Shown one piece after another: positions 17,027 to 22,938 of a stretch of DNA of 22,938 nucleotides. The stretch covers positions 1-22,938 of the forward strand of contig JAFGUR010000069.1 in assembly GCA_016938425.1 (NCBI GenBank). Direction: 5' to 3'. This DNA comes from Fusobacteriaceae bacterium (lineage in GTDB: Bacteria; Fusobacteriota; Fusobacteriia; Fusobacteriales; Fusobacteriaceae). The first letter of the stretch is position 1. Each line of letters starts with the position of its first letter. A model generated the notes under the pieces. That model was not told the DNA's origin and did not search any database. It saw only the letters and a program-made list of their open reading frames with translations. The position numbers and the translations under genes were made by a program.

Positions 17027-18712
17027 TTGGAGATTAATAGGAAAATTTTGCTTATTGATGATCAAGAAGAAATATTAAATAGTCTAAAAAAAATTTTGAC
17101 TAAAGAAGATAATCTTTCTAGCATAAACGATAAGATGAGAAACTTGGTAAACGATTTGTTCGTAGAAGAGGCTAAAAGTCGTGAGATTTATGATGTTTAC
17201 ACTGCTACAGACGGAGAAACAGGTTATAAGATAGTGAAAAAGGCTTTAGAAATAGGAGAGCCTTTTTCTTTAGTTGCAATAGATATGAGAATGCCAGGAT
17301 GGGATGGGCTTAAAACAGCTCAAGAAATTAGGAAAATAGACTTTAATATTGAAATGATTTTAATTACAGCATATACAGATATAAAAAGAGAGGAACTTAT
17401 TAATAAAATTGGTAAACCAGAAAAATTTTTATATCTTAAAAAACCTTTTGAAAAAGAAGAATTTTTACAATCAGTTTTGTCTTTAACTACAAAATGGTCT
17501 TTAGAACAAAAAGTAGAAAATCAAATTAGAGTTATAAAAAATAGTAAGACAGTTTTGGAAGATGTAATAGATTCAATAAGTGAAATAGAGAAAAGTATAG
17601 TTTTTTCATTAAAAACAGTTTATAAAACTATTGCAGAAGAATTTATAAAAATTATAAAAGGCAAGGGCGCTTATTTAAACATGGAAAATGAAGTGTTTAA
17701 GTGGGGACAAGAACTTGAAAATTTGCTTACTTTAGATGAATTGTTTGAACAAAAATTAAATGAAAAGAGCTATATAATTAATAAAGGTAAAATTTATATA
17801 AATTTTTATTGTGATAAGCAATATCTTGACATTAAAGGAATATATGGTGTCTTTGAATTTAATCCAGATTATTATATAAGTGAAGAAATTATAGATATTT
17901 TTATATCTCATTCCAATAATCTTTTGAAAAGTTCTACATTGTATATGCAACTTCAACAAAAAAATAATGAACTTTTAATTAGTAATAAGAAATTAATGGA
18001 AGCAAATGCATTAAATAAAAAGTTTTTAGTAATATCTAGTCATGAGTTAAGGACACCAGGAACAATAATCAATGCATATGCAGATTTATTAGCAAGTGGA
18101 AGAGCTAAAAATTCTGAAAAAATAGCAATGGGTTTGCAAAATGCATCAATTAGGTTAAATACTTTAATAGAGCAAATGTTAGAGGTTTTTGCTACATCAG
18201 AAATAAAAGATAATCTGTCTGTTAAAAGAGAGCCACATAATTTAGAAGAAATTATTCAAGAAGCAGCGCAAAAAGTTGAGATATTTTTATTAAAAAGAAG
18301 TCAAATATTACTTATTGAAAATAGAGATGAAATAAAAAAGGTATATACTGATAAAAATAAAGTGGTTGAATTTATACTTTTTAATCTTCTTATGAATGCA
18401 ATTAAGTTTTCTAAAGATGGTGCAACAATAAAAATAACTATTAGCAAATACAAAGACAAGGTAATTATAGGAATAGTTGATCAAGGTATAGGAATGAGTG
18501 AATATGAAAAAAATAATATGTATAAGGCTTTATTTGTAGGTGGAGAAGAAAACTACCATCACTCAGGACTTTATGAATATAGAGCAAAAGGATTAGGACT
18601 AGGATTGACAATTGTAAAAAATATAATTGATATGATTGGAGAAAAAATAAATTGCGAAAGTAGTTTAAATTCAGGAACTAAAATAGAATTTACTCTGCCA
18701 TTATTTGATTGA
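17027..18712 (+). CDS. Receiver-GAF-like-histidine kinase (soluble hybrid)
   Basis: 561 aa with no membrane segment. The N-terminal receiver (about 1-155) has Asp11-Asp12, phosphoacceptor Asp86 (AIDMRMP), Thr114 and Lys139, with an extra stretch of about 25 residues between its first helix and second strand. A poorly conserved, possibly GAF-like region follows (about 165-300), then a coiled helix and the HisKA box with phosphohistidine His339 (SSHELRTP). The ATPase domain has the N box around Asn457 (LLMNAIKFS), G1 DQGIGM (485-490) and G2 GLGLGL (522-527). The start appears to be TTG 17027: GGGAG (17012-17016) lies 10 nt upstream and there is no ATG nearby. It ends the signalling cassette, 19 nt after the phosphatase. 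The input is probably its own receiver. Confidence 0.93.
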   Translation: MEINRKILLIDDQEEILNSLKKILTKEDNLSSINDKMRNLVNDLFVEEAKSREIYDVYTATDGETGYKIVKKALEIGEPFSLVAIDMRMPGWDGLKTAQEIRKIDFNIEMILITAYTDIKREELINKIGKPEKFLYLKKPFEKEEFLQSVLSLTTKWSLEQKVENQIRVIKNSKTVLEDVIDSISEIEKSIVFSLKTVYKTIAEEFIKIIKGKGAYLNMENEVFKWGQELENLLTLDELFEQKLNEKSYIINKGKIYINFYCDKQYLDIKGIYGVFEFNPDYYISEEIIDIFISHSNNLLKSSTLYMQLQQKNNELLISNKKLMEANALNKKFLVISSHELRTPGTIINAYADLLASGRAKNSEKIAMGLQNASIRLNTLIEQMLEVFATSEIKDNLSVKREPHNLEEIIQEAAQKVEIFLLKRSQILLIENRDEIKKVYTDKNKVVEFILFNLLMNAIKFSKDGATIKITISKYKDKVIIGIVDQGIGMSEYEKNNMYKALFVGGEENYHHSGLYEYRAKGLGLGLTIVKNIIDMIGEKINCESSLNSGTKIEFTLPLFD

Positions 18713-18739
18713 ATATATATAAACTATAAAAAAAATAAA

Positions 18740-18754
18740 TTATAAGTCTTATAA
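18740..18754. promoter_or_regulatory. 15-nt palindrome upstream of the BMP lipoprotein
   Basis: TTATAAG-T-CTTATAA is a perfect inverted repeat with a single central base. It lies 45 nt before the -35 box, so it suits protein binding rather than an RNA hairpin. In such A+T-rich DNA it may be chance. Confidence 0.25.
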
Positions 18755-18798
18755 ATGAACAAAAAGTCTAAAAAAGATGATAAAAAATTAATAAACTC

Positions 18799-18827
18799 TT
18801 GAAATAAAGGTTAAAAGAGTGTATACT
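18799..18827 (+). promoter_or_regulatory. Promoter of the BMP lipoprotein gene
   Basis: TTGAAA (18799-18804), a 17-nt spacer and TATACT (18822-18827) predict a start near 18834. An inverted repeat ACTCTT (18795-18800) / AAGAGT (18815-18820) overlaps the -35 box and spacer and could be an operator. Confidence 0.75.
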
Positions 18828-18868
18828 TTTTGTGTCATTTGAAATAAAAAAACGAGGAGGACATTTTA

Positions 18869-19888
18869 ATGAAAAAGATTTTAGCTTTATTAGCAATGTT
18901 AGCATTATTACTAACTGCTTGCGGAGGAAAAAAAGAAGAAGCAAAAGCAACAGAACCTGCTAAGGCAGAAACAACAGCAGAAACAGGTAAAAAATTACAA
19001 GTAGGAATTGTTTTATCTATAGGTGGATTAGGAGATAAATCTTTTAATGATTCTGCATATAGAGGATTAGAAATGGCTCAAAAAGATTTAGGGATTGAAT
19101 TTAAAGCTGTTGAACCAGCATCAACTTCAGAAGATGAAGAAAATTTAAGAAAATTTGCTGAAAAAGGATTTGATTTAGTAATTGGAACAGGGTTCTTAAT
19201 GAAAGATGCTTTAGAAAAAGTAGCTAAAGATTATCCAGATGTAAAATTTGCTTTAATTGATGAAACAAGTACATTACCAAATGTTAGTTCATTAGTATTC
19301 TCTGAAGATGAAGGTTCATTTTTAGTTGGAGCACTTGCTGCAATGATGTCTAAAACTGGAAGTGTTGGATTTGTTGGTGGAATGGAAAGTCCTTTAATAA
19401 GAAAATTCCAAACAGGTTATGAAAATGGAGCTAAATATGTAAATAAAGATATTAAAGTAGGAGTTTTATATACTTCAGGAAATAATCCTTTTAATGATCC
19501 AGTTAGAGGGAAAGAAAATGCATTATCTTTAATTAAACAAGGTGCAGATGTAGTTTATCATGCTGCAGGGGGAACAGGTATAGGGGTTATAGAAGCTGCT
19601 AAAGAAGCTAAAGTATATGCAATAGGAGTAGATGGAAATCAAGACGGATTAGCACAAGGAACAGTATTAACTTCTATGTTAAAAAATGTTGATACTGCTG
19701 TTTACCAAACAATTAAAGACGTTCAAGCTGGAACATTTAAAGGTGGAGAACATAGATTTGGTCTTGTAGACAACGGAGTAGGAATTACTGATTTACAATA
19801 TACAAAAGATGCAATTGGAGCAGAAAAAATAGCTAAATTAGAAGAAATTAAAAAAGGTATAGTAGAAGGAAAAATCTCTGTTAAATAA
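18869..19888 (+). CDS. BMP-family (PnrA/Med type) substrate-binding lipoprotein
   Basis: 339 aa. The signal peptide ends in the lipobox LTAC (Cys18), followed by a Lys/Glu/Ala/Thr-rich flexible linker to about residue 42. The mature part is a periplasmic-binding-type fold with the family's GDKSFND (55-61), then GFVGGMESPL and HAAGGTGIG. BMP/PnrA proteins are usually receptors of ABC importers for purine or other nucleosides. No permease or ATPase gene lies next to it, and it has its own promoter and terminator, so it is monocistronic here. AGGAGG is 8 nt before the ATG. Codon use is close to the tpiA-type highly expressed style, suggesting abundant expression. The ligand cannot be deduced. 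Confidence 0.92.
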   Translation: MKKILALLAMLALLLTACGGKKEEAKATEPAKAETTAETGKKLQVGIVLSIGGLGDKSFNDSAYRGLEMAQKDLGIEFKAVEPASTSEDEENLRKFAEKGFDLVIGTGFLMKDALEKVAKDYPDVKFALIDETSTLPNVSSLVFSEDEGSFLVGALAAMMSKTGSVGFVGGMESPLIRKFQTGYENGAKYVNKDIKVGVLYTSGNNPFNDPVRGKENALSLIKQGADVVYHAAGGTGIGVIEAAKEAKVYAIGVDGNQDGLAQGTVLTSMLKNVDTAVYQTIKDVQAGTFKGGEHRFGLVDNGVGITDLQYTKDAIGAEKIAKLEEIKKGIVEGKISVK

Positions 19889-19902
19889 TAAATAAAATAA
19901 TT

Positions 19903-19941
19903 AAGCTTGTCGTTTCTTATAAAGAATGGCAGGCTTTTTTT
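19903..19941 (+). terminator. Intrinsic terminator after the BMP lipoprotein
   Basis: The arms AAGCTTGTCGTTT (19903-19915) and GAATGGCAGGCTT (19924-19936) form a stem of about 13 pairs including several G-U pairs. A run of seven T follows (19935-19941). Confidence 0.85.
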
Positions 19942-19989
19942 AATGTAATAATTAGGGCTTACTGAAAAATATAAAACAATCTATTTTAA

Positions 19990-20229
19990 AAGCTTTCAAC
20001 TCTATTTTTAATAAAAAAAATAGTTTTTGACAAAAAAATTCAAAATCAAACATTCAAATCTTGGACTAAGGTCCAAATCCCTAAATGTAGGAGCTTATCC
20101 TTAGTTGGGGAGATGCCCAAGGGTTTAGAAAGTGTCTCTAATTCAGTAGGTCCTAATTACGAATTTTGGAAAAATAGAGTGATATTCTTATACTTTATGT
20201 TAAAATTAATAAAAGTTTCAAAAAATTAA
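19990..20229 (+). pseudogene. GC-rich hairpin island, possible IS200/IS605 tnpB 3' relic or small RNA
   Basis: Positions 20061-20160 are 42% GC, against 17% in the preceding 100 nt. Hairpins include TTGGAC/GTCCAA (20061-20076), AGGA/TCCT (20089-20101) and TTGGG/CCCAA (20105-20120). One + frame is free of stops from 19990 to the TAA at 20227-20229, about 79 codons with no good start. Within it the segment KSWTKVQIPKCRSLSLVGEM then PKGLESVSNS looks protein-like. Structured 3' ends that overlap the tail of tnpB are typical of IS200/IS605-family elements, so a decayed element end is one reading. A free-standing small RNA is another: a TTGACA lies at 20027-20032, but with no good -10 box. No transposase body or clear element boundaries are seen. 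Confidence 0.35.
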
Positions 20230-20254
20230 ATAAGCCTATTAATTAATAGGCTTA
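20221..20254 (-). terminator. Terminator of the NlpC/P60 gene
   Basis: A 24-nt perfect palindrome (20231-20254) pairs TAAGCCTATTAA with TTAATAGGCTTA. On the - strand it is followed by TTTAATTTTT, and it lies just past the stop codon of the - strand gene. It could also stop + strand transcripts crossing the GC-rich island. Confidence 0.75.
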
Positions 20255-20258
20255 CATA

Positions 20259-20816
20259 TTAGACAATTCTTATTCCCCATCTAAATTTATTCTTATAGTA
20301 AGTGCTAAAAGAAGAAATAGTAACTTTTCTTGTTTTAGAACCACTTGCTGCGTGGATAAATTCGTTATCTCCAATGTAAATTCCTACATGAGAAATTTTA
20401 CCTTTATTAAGGGTATCAAAGAAAACTAAGTCACCTCTTTGCAATTCAGAATAATCAAGTTTGTTATCATTAAAATTAGCAATATCAGTTGAAATTCTAG
20501 GTAGAGTAATATTTATACTCTTAGAAATAACATACCTAACAAATCCAGAACAATCGAATGCGTTAGGGCCTGAAGCGCCGTATACATACTTAGTACCTAA
20601 ATATTTAAAGGCCTCATTTAAAATTTTGTCGGTTTTATCTCCTTCTTTTGTGACAATTAAATCATTAATATTGTCTGTTATGTTGGGGAAATCATCTACT
20701 TTTTCAGTAATAACACTTTGATTAACTATAATGTCATTTATTATGTCTACAGGTTGAGTTTCATCAGCTCCTATAATAGTTGCACAAAGTATTAATGATA
20801 TTAATAGATATTTCAT
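20259..20816 (-). CDS. Secreted NlpC/P60 cysteine peptidase
   Basis: 185 aa from the ATG at 20816. An N-terminal signal peptide (about 1-16, MKYLLISLIL then CATIIGA) exports it; Cys11 is not in a good lipobox. A low-complexity Asp/Asn/Ile region (about 20-60) leads to the NlpC/P60 domain (about 62-185) with catalytic Cys89 in FDCSGF, His143 in ISHVGIYIG and His155 in FIHAAS. Such enzymes usually cleave peptidoglycan stem peptides. The frame extends 24 codons upstream, but AGGAGG 5 nt before 20816 and the TATAAT box just beyond it fix this start. It is the only gene on the - strand and stands divergent to folE. No separate cell-wall-binding domain is visible. Confidence 0.92.
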   Translation of the reverse strand: MKYLLISLILCATIIGADETQPVDIINDIIVNQSVITEKVDDFPNITDNINDLIVTKEGDKTDKILNEAFKYLGTKYVYGASGPNAFDCSGFVRYVISKSINITLPRISTDIANFNDNKLDYSELQRGDLVFFDTLNKGKISHVGIYIGDNEFIHAASGSKTRKVTISSFSTYYKNKFRWGIRIV

Positions 20817-20835
20817 ATCAACCTCCTTATGATAT

Positions 20836-20864
20836 ATTATAACTCCATTTTTTGAAATAATCAA
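20836..20864 (-). promoter_or_regulatory. Promoter of the NlpC/P60 gene
   Basis: Read on the - strand: TTGATT (20864-20859), a 17-nt spacer and a consensus TATAAT (20841-20836). It ends about 20 nt before the start codon, leaving a very short leader. Confidence 0.8.
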
Positions 20865-20939
20865 GAGTAAAATGAAAGAAAAATCCATTTTTGATTATTT
20901 TTAGAACAAAAAAGCATGCTTTTAGTATACTTTTTTTCT

Positions 20940-20969
20940 TTGGAAATATAAGGGTTTTTATGATATAAT
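20940..20969 (+). promoter_or_regulatory. Promoter of folE (extended -10)
   Basis: TGATATAAT (20961-20969) is an extended -10 element. A weak TTGGAA at 20940-20945 could act as the -35 box with an 18-nt spacer. The leader to the folE start is short, about 16 nt. It is divergent from the NlpC/P60 promoter. Confidence 0.65.
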
Positions 20970-20991
20970 AAGCAATAATTTGGAGGGTAAA

Positions 20992-21588
20992 ATGATTGAT
21001 AAAAATAAAATTGAATTTCATATGAAAGAAATATTAAAAGCTTTAGGAGAAGATCCTGAAAGAGAAGGGTTAAAAGATACGCCTAAAAGAATTGCAAATT
21101 ATTATTCAGAAGTATTTGAAGGTATAAACTATACAAATGATGAGATTGCGGAAAAATTTAACGTAACTTTTGAAGATGACCTAGTTGTAAATAGAGATAA
21201 TAATGACGTAGTTATGATTAAGGATATAGAAGTATTTAGTCACTGTGAACATCATTTAGCACTTATGTATAATATGAAAATTGCAGTAGCTTATATACCT
21301 ACAGATAGGGTTGTAGGGCTTTCAAAGATAGTAAGAGTTTGTGATATGGTTGCTAAAAGATTACAATTACAAGAAAGGATAGCAAGTGATATTCTATATA
21401 TAATTGAAAAAATAACAAATAGTAGAGATGTTGCTATCTGGATTGAAGGAGAACATGCTTGTATGACTACGAGAGGCATAAAAAATTCGGCTTCAAAAAC
21501 AGTTACAACAACTTTTAGAGGAAGATTTTTAGAAGAAGAAAAATTAATTAATAGAATAATAGGGATGTATAAAAAAAATGGGAATTAG
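20992..21588 (+). CDS. folE: GTP cyclohydrolase I
   Basis: Converts GTP to 7,8-dihydroneopterin triphosphate, the first step of tetrahydrofolate synthesis and also a precursor route to 7-deazaguanine (queuosine) compounds. The 198-aa product has normal length. Zn ligands by homology are Cys85 and His88 (SHCEHH) and Cys157 (EHACMTTRGI). VVGLSKIVR, the N-terminal EGLKDTPKRI motif and the final TTTFRGRF are family signatures. GGAGG (20982-20986) is 5 nt before ATG 20992; a TTG at 20980 is in frame but overlaps that site. Its 3' end overlaps the radical-SAM-like gene by 11 nt. No other folate or queuosine genes are in the window. Confidence 0.96.
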   Translation: MIDKNKIEFHMKEILKALGEDPEREGLKDTPKRIANYYSEVFEGINYTNDEIAEKFNVTFEDDLVVNRDNNDVVMIKDIEVFSHCEHHLALMYNMKIAVAYIPTDRVVGLSKIVRVCDMVAKRLQLQERIASDILYIIEKITNSRDVAIWIEGEHACMTTRGIKNSASKTVTTTFRGRFLEEEKLINRIIGMYKKNGN

Positions 21589-22276
21589 ATATAGTAAAAT
21601 AAATGCTAAGAATAAAAGAGAGATAGTTTTATTAAAGGGAAAACCATGTATTTATGGAAAGTGTACTTTTTGTAACTACATTGAAGATAATTCGGAAGAT
21701 GAGAATGAAATTAATCGTGTTAATTTTGAAGTATTAGAGAATATTACAGGAGAATGTGGAGTTTTGGAGGTGATTAATTCAGGTTCAGTTTTTGAATTGC
21801 CAAAAGAAACTCTAGAAAAGATAAAAAATATAGCTAGATCAAAAGAAATAAAGGTTATTTGGTTTGAAGTTTATTATACTTATAAAAATAGACTAAATGA
21901 AATTCTGGATTTTTTTGATGGGATTGAAGTTAAGTTTAAAGTTGGAGTAGAAAGTTTTGATGAAAATTTCAGAAATAATGTTTTAAACAAAAATCTTTAT
22001 TATGAAAATCTAGAAGAATTTAAGACTTATTTTGAAAATATTTGCTTAATGGTTGGAATTTTTGGGCAAACAGAAGAAATGATAAAAAAAGACATTGAGA
22101 TTGCATTAAGAAATTTTAAAAGAATTACAATAAATATTTTTGTTGATAATGGAACAAGTATAAAAAGAGATGAAAATTTAGTGAAATGGTTTAGGAAAGA
22201 GTTTAAATATATATATGATTTTGAAAATGTTGAAGTGTTAGATGACAATAAAGATTTTGGTGTATATGAACAATAA
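21578..22276 (+). CDS. Radical-SAM-like protein of unknown substrate
   Basis: 232 aa. Near the N-terminus, PCIYGKCTFCNY places cysteines at 24, 29 and 32 (CX4CX2C), close to but not the same as the canonical CX3CX2C of radical SAM enzymes. Later segments fit an Elp3/radical-SAM barrel: VGVESFDENFRNNVLNKN and IFGQTEEMIKKDIEIAL match the usual GxES...NK and GxxGQT-type pattern. The protein is shorter than most radical SAM enzymes and has no extra C-terminal Fe-S domain. It overlaps folE by 11 nt, so it is co-translated and might act on a pterin or 7-deazapurine product; this is inference only. The function is not recognised. Confidence 0.7.
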   Translation: MGIRYSKINAKNKREIVLLKGKPCIYGKCTFCNYIEDNSEDENEINRVNFEVLENITGECGVLEVINSGSVFELPKETLEKIKNIARSKEIKVIWFEVYYTYKNRLNEILDFFDGIEVKFKVGVESFDENFRNNVLNKNLYYENLEEFKTYFENICLMVGIFGQTEEMIKKDIEIALRNFKRITINIFVDNGTSIKRDENLVKWFRKEFKYIYDFENVEVLDDNKDFGVYEQ

Positions 22277-22305
22277 AGTAATTTAAAATTTGTAAAGAAA
22301 ATCCC

Positions 22306-22334
22306 TTGACATAACGTGTGAAATGTTATATAAT
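22306..22334 (+). promoter_or_regulatory. Consensus promoter of rplM-rpsI
   Basis: TTGACA (22306-22311), a 17-nt spacer and TATAAT (22329-22334) match the sigma-70 consensus in both boxes. The predicted start is about 22341. This is the strongest promoter in the window, as expected for a ribosomal protein operon. Confidence 0.92.
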
Positions 22335-22340
22335 TCTTGG

Positions 22341-22404
22341 AGAAAAACCTTTCCCACAAAGGCCGTTATGTTATAATTTAATTATAACCGAGGAGGAAAT
22401 ATTA
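22341..22404 (+). promoter_or_regulatory. Structured 5' leader of rplM
   Basis: The leader of about 64 nt has hairpin CCTTT/AAAGG (22348-22362) and hairpin GTTATAA/TTATAAC (around 22370-22388). The second ends just before the AGGAGG (22391-22396). Leaders before rplM with autoregulatory roles are known in Firmicutes (the L13 leader). Whether this one belongs to that family is not established. Confidence 0.45.
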
Positions 22405-22839
22405 GTGAAAAGATATACAAAAATGACTAGAAAAGAAGATGTAACTAGAAGTTGGGTACACTTCGATGCTGAAGGGCAAATTTTAGGAAAGTTAGCAGTA
22501 GAAATTGCTAAAACTTTAATGGGTAAAAATAAAGTTGATTTTACTCCGCACATTGATGGAGGAGACTTTGTTGTAGTTACTAATGCTAGTAAAATAGCAG
22601 TTACAGGTAAAAAATTAACTGATAAAAAATACTACAATCATAGTGGATTCCCAGGTGGAATAAGAGAAAGAGCTTTAGGAGAAATCTTAGAAAAAAGACC
22701 TGAAGAATTAATCTTATTAGCAGTTAAAAGAATGTTACCTAAAAATAAATTAGGAAGAGTTCAATTAACAAGATTAAGAGTATTTGCTGGAGCAGAACAT
22801 GCTCATGTAGCACAAAAACCTGAAAGCGTGCAATTATAG
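22405..22839 (+). CDS. rplM: 50S ribosomal protein L13
   Basis: A large-subunit ribosomal protein that binds 23S rRNA early in assembly. With GTG 22405 as start the product is 144 aa (family about 142-145). Signatures include GQILGKLAVEIAKTLMGK, KVDFTPHIDGGD, YYNHSGFPGG, AVKRMLPKNKLGR and the final EHAHVAQKPE. AGGAGG (22391-22396) is 8 nt before this GTG. A longer frame opens at ATG 22318, but this lies inside the promoter and cannot be translated from the predicted transcript. ATG 22423 would be the next internal alternative. Its stop overlaps the rpsI ribosome binding site; rplM-rpsI is the usual bacterial pair. Confidence 0.96.
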   Translation: MKRYTKMTRKEDVTRSWVHFDAEGQILGKLAVEIAKTLMGKNKVDFTPHIDGGDFVVVTNASKIAVTGKKLTDKKYYNHSGFPGGIRERALGEILEKRPEELILLAVKRMLPKNKLGRVQLTRLRVFAGAEHAHVAQKPESVQL

Positions 22840-22852
22840 GAGGTAGAATTAA

Positions 22853-22938
22853 GTGGCTGAAATTAATCAATTCTGGGGAACTGGAAGAAGAAAAACATCT
22901 GTAGCAAGAGTAAGATTAATTCCTGGAGCATCAGGAAT
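22853..22938 (+). CDS. rpsI: 30S ribosomal protein S9 (partial, 5' end)
   Basis: A GTG start 9 nt after AGGAGG (22838-22843) opens a frame beginning VAEINQFWGTGRRKTSVARV, the typical S9 N-terminus with its GTGRRK(T/S)xAR motif. 28 codons are visible before the window ends, about one fifth of the expected length. It follows rplM by 13 nt in the conserved order. Confidence 0.95.
   Translation, partial: MAEINQFWGTGRRKTSVARVRLIPGASG

Noticed and set aside
19954..19970. AGGGCTTACTGAAAAAT as an insertion-sequence terminal repeat
   Set aside because: No matching inverted copy or target duplication was found downstream to 20260; only a partial GGCTTAC recurs, in direct orientation within the terminator.
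20461..20721. + strand open frame opposite the NlpC/P60 gene
   Set aside because: It is the complement of the NlpC/P60 catalytic domain; no ribosome binding site or known motif.
20816..20888. N-terminal extension of the NlpC/P60 protein to 20888
   Set aside because: It would put coding sequence through the TATAAT box and Shine-Dalgarno; the ATG at 20816 starts a proper signal peptide.
20827..21021. - strand open frame between the NlpC/P60 gene and folE
   Set aside because: It covers two divergent promoters and the start of folE, and its product is a low-complexity Phe/Lys/Ile string.
22318..22404. N-terminal extension of L13 from ATG 22318
   Set aside because: The codons fall in the promoter spacer and -10 box, upstream of the predicted transcript start. 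GTG 22405 has the correct ribosome binding site and family length.
1..22938. CRISPR arrays, tRNA or rRNA genes, prophage or plasmid functions
   Set aside because: Read for on both strands; no regularly spaced repeats, cloverleaf-type sequences, rRNA segments, integrases or replication genes were seen.

Overview
The window is very A+T-rich. Its proteins are Lys/Glu/Ile/Asn-rich, AGA/AAA/TTA codons dominate, and most genes have strong AGGAGG ribosome binding sites. Together with the gene content this suggests a Fusobacterium-like member of Fusobacteriota. That assignment is inferred from composition and recalled protein style, not from a search. Most genes lie on the + strand; only the NlpC/P60 gene is on the - strand.

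Layout. (1) 84-2774: a glycolysis and secretion unit, tpiA-gpmI-secG, with a clear promoter at its start and a rho-independent terminator at its end. (2) 2848-7875: rarA, a RodZ-like membrane HTH protein, hisS and aspS, closely packed. (3) 7902-8186: a promoter, a GC-rich (about 43%) highly structured non-coding RNA of about 190 nt and an intrinsic terminator. It is either a 6S-like small RNA or a regulatory leader of argS. (4) 8214-10466: argS and an orphan cheW, closed by a terminator. (5) 10493-18712: rapZ and uvrC, followed without a break by a compact signalling cassette: single receiver protein, HD-GYP protein, lipoprotein of unknown function, membrane-anchored GAF/PP2C (SpoIIE-type) phosphatase, and a receiver-histidine kinase. 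Four of the junctions overlap by 1-14 nt, which suggests translational coupling. (6) 18799-19941: a monocistronic BMP-family (nucleoside-binding type) lipoprotein with its own promoter and terminator. (7) 19945-20254: a non-genic stretch with a GC-rich, hairpin-forming island that may be an IS200/IS605 (tnpB 3' end) relic or a small RNA. (8) 20259-20864 (- strand): a secreted NlpC/P60 peptidase with a consensus promoter. (9) 20961-22276: folE overlapping a radical-SAM-like gene. (10) 22306-22938: the rplM-rpsI ribosomal operon with a perfect consensus promoter and a structured leader; rpsI runs off the window.

Most genes are housekeeping. The parts most worth a second look are the uvrC-linked signalling cassette with the nearby orphan cheW, the structured RNA before argS, and the GC-rich island at 20061-20160. 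In the cassette, the receiver, HD-GYP, phosphatase and kinase could form one phosphorelay/partner-switching circuit reporting through the lipoprotein, but no anti-sigma factor, STAS antagonist or sigma factor is visible in this window. Where an apparent longer frame begins at TTG or GTG inside the ribosome binding site, I moved the start to the ATG with correct spacing (gpmI, rarA, hisS, aspS, argS, folE).
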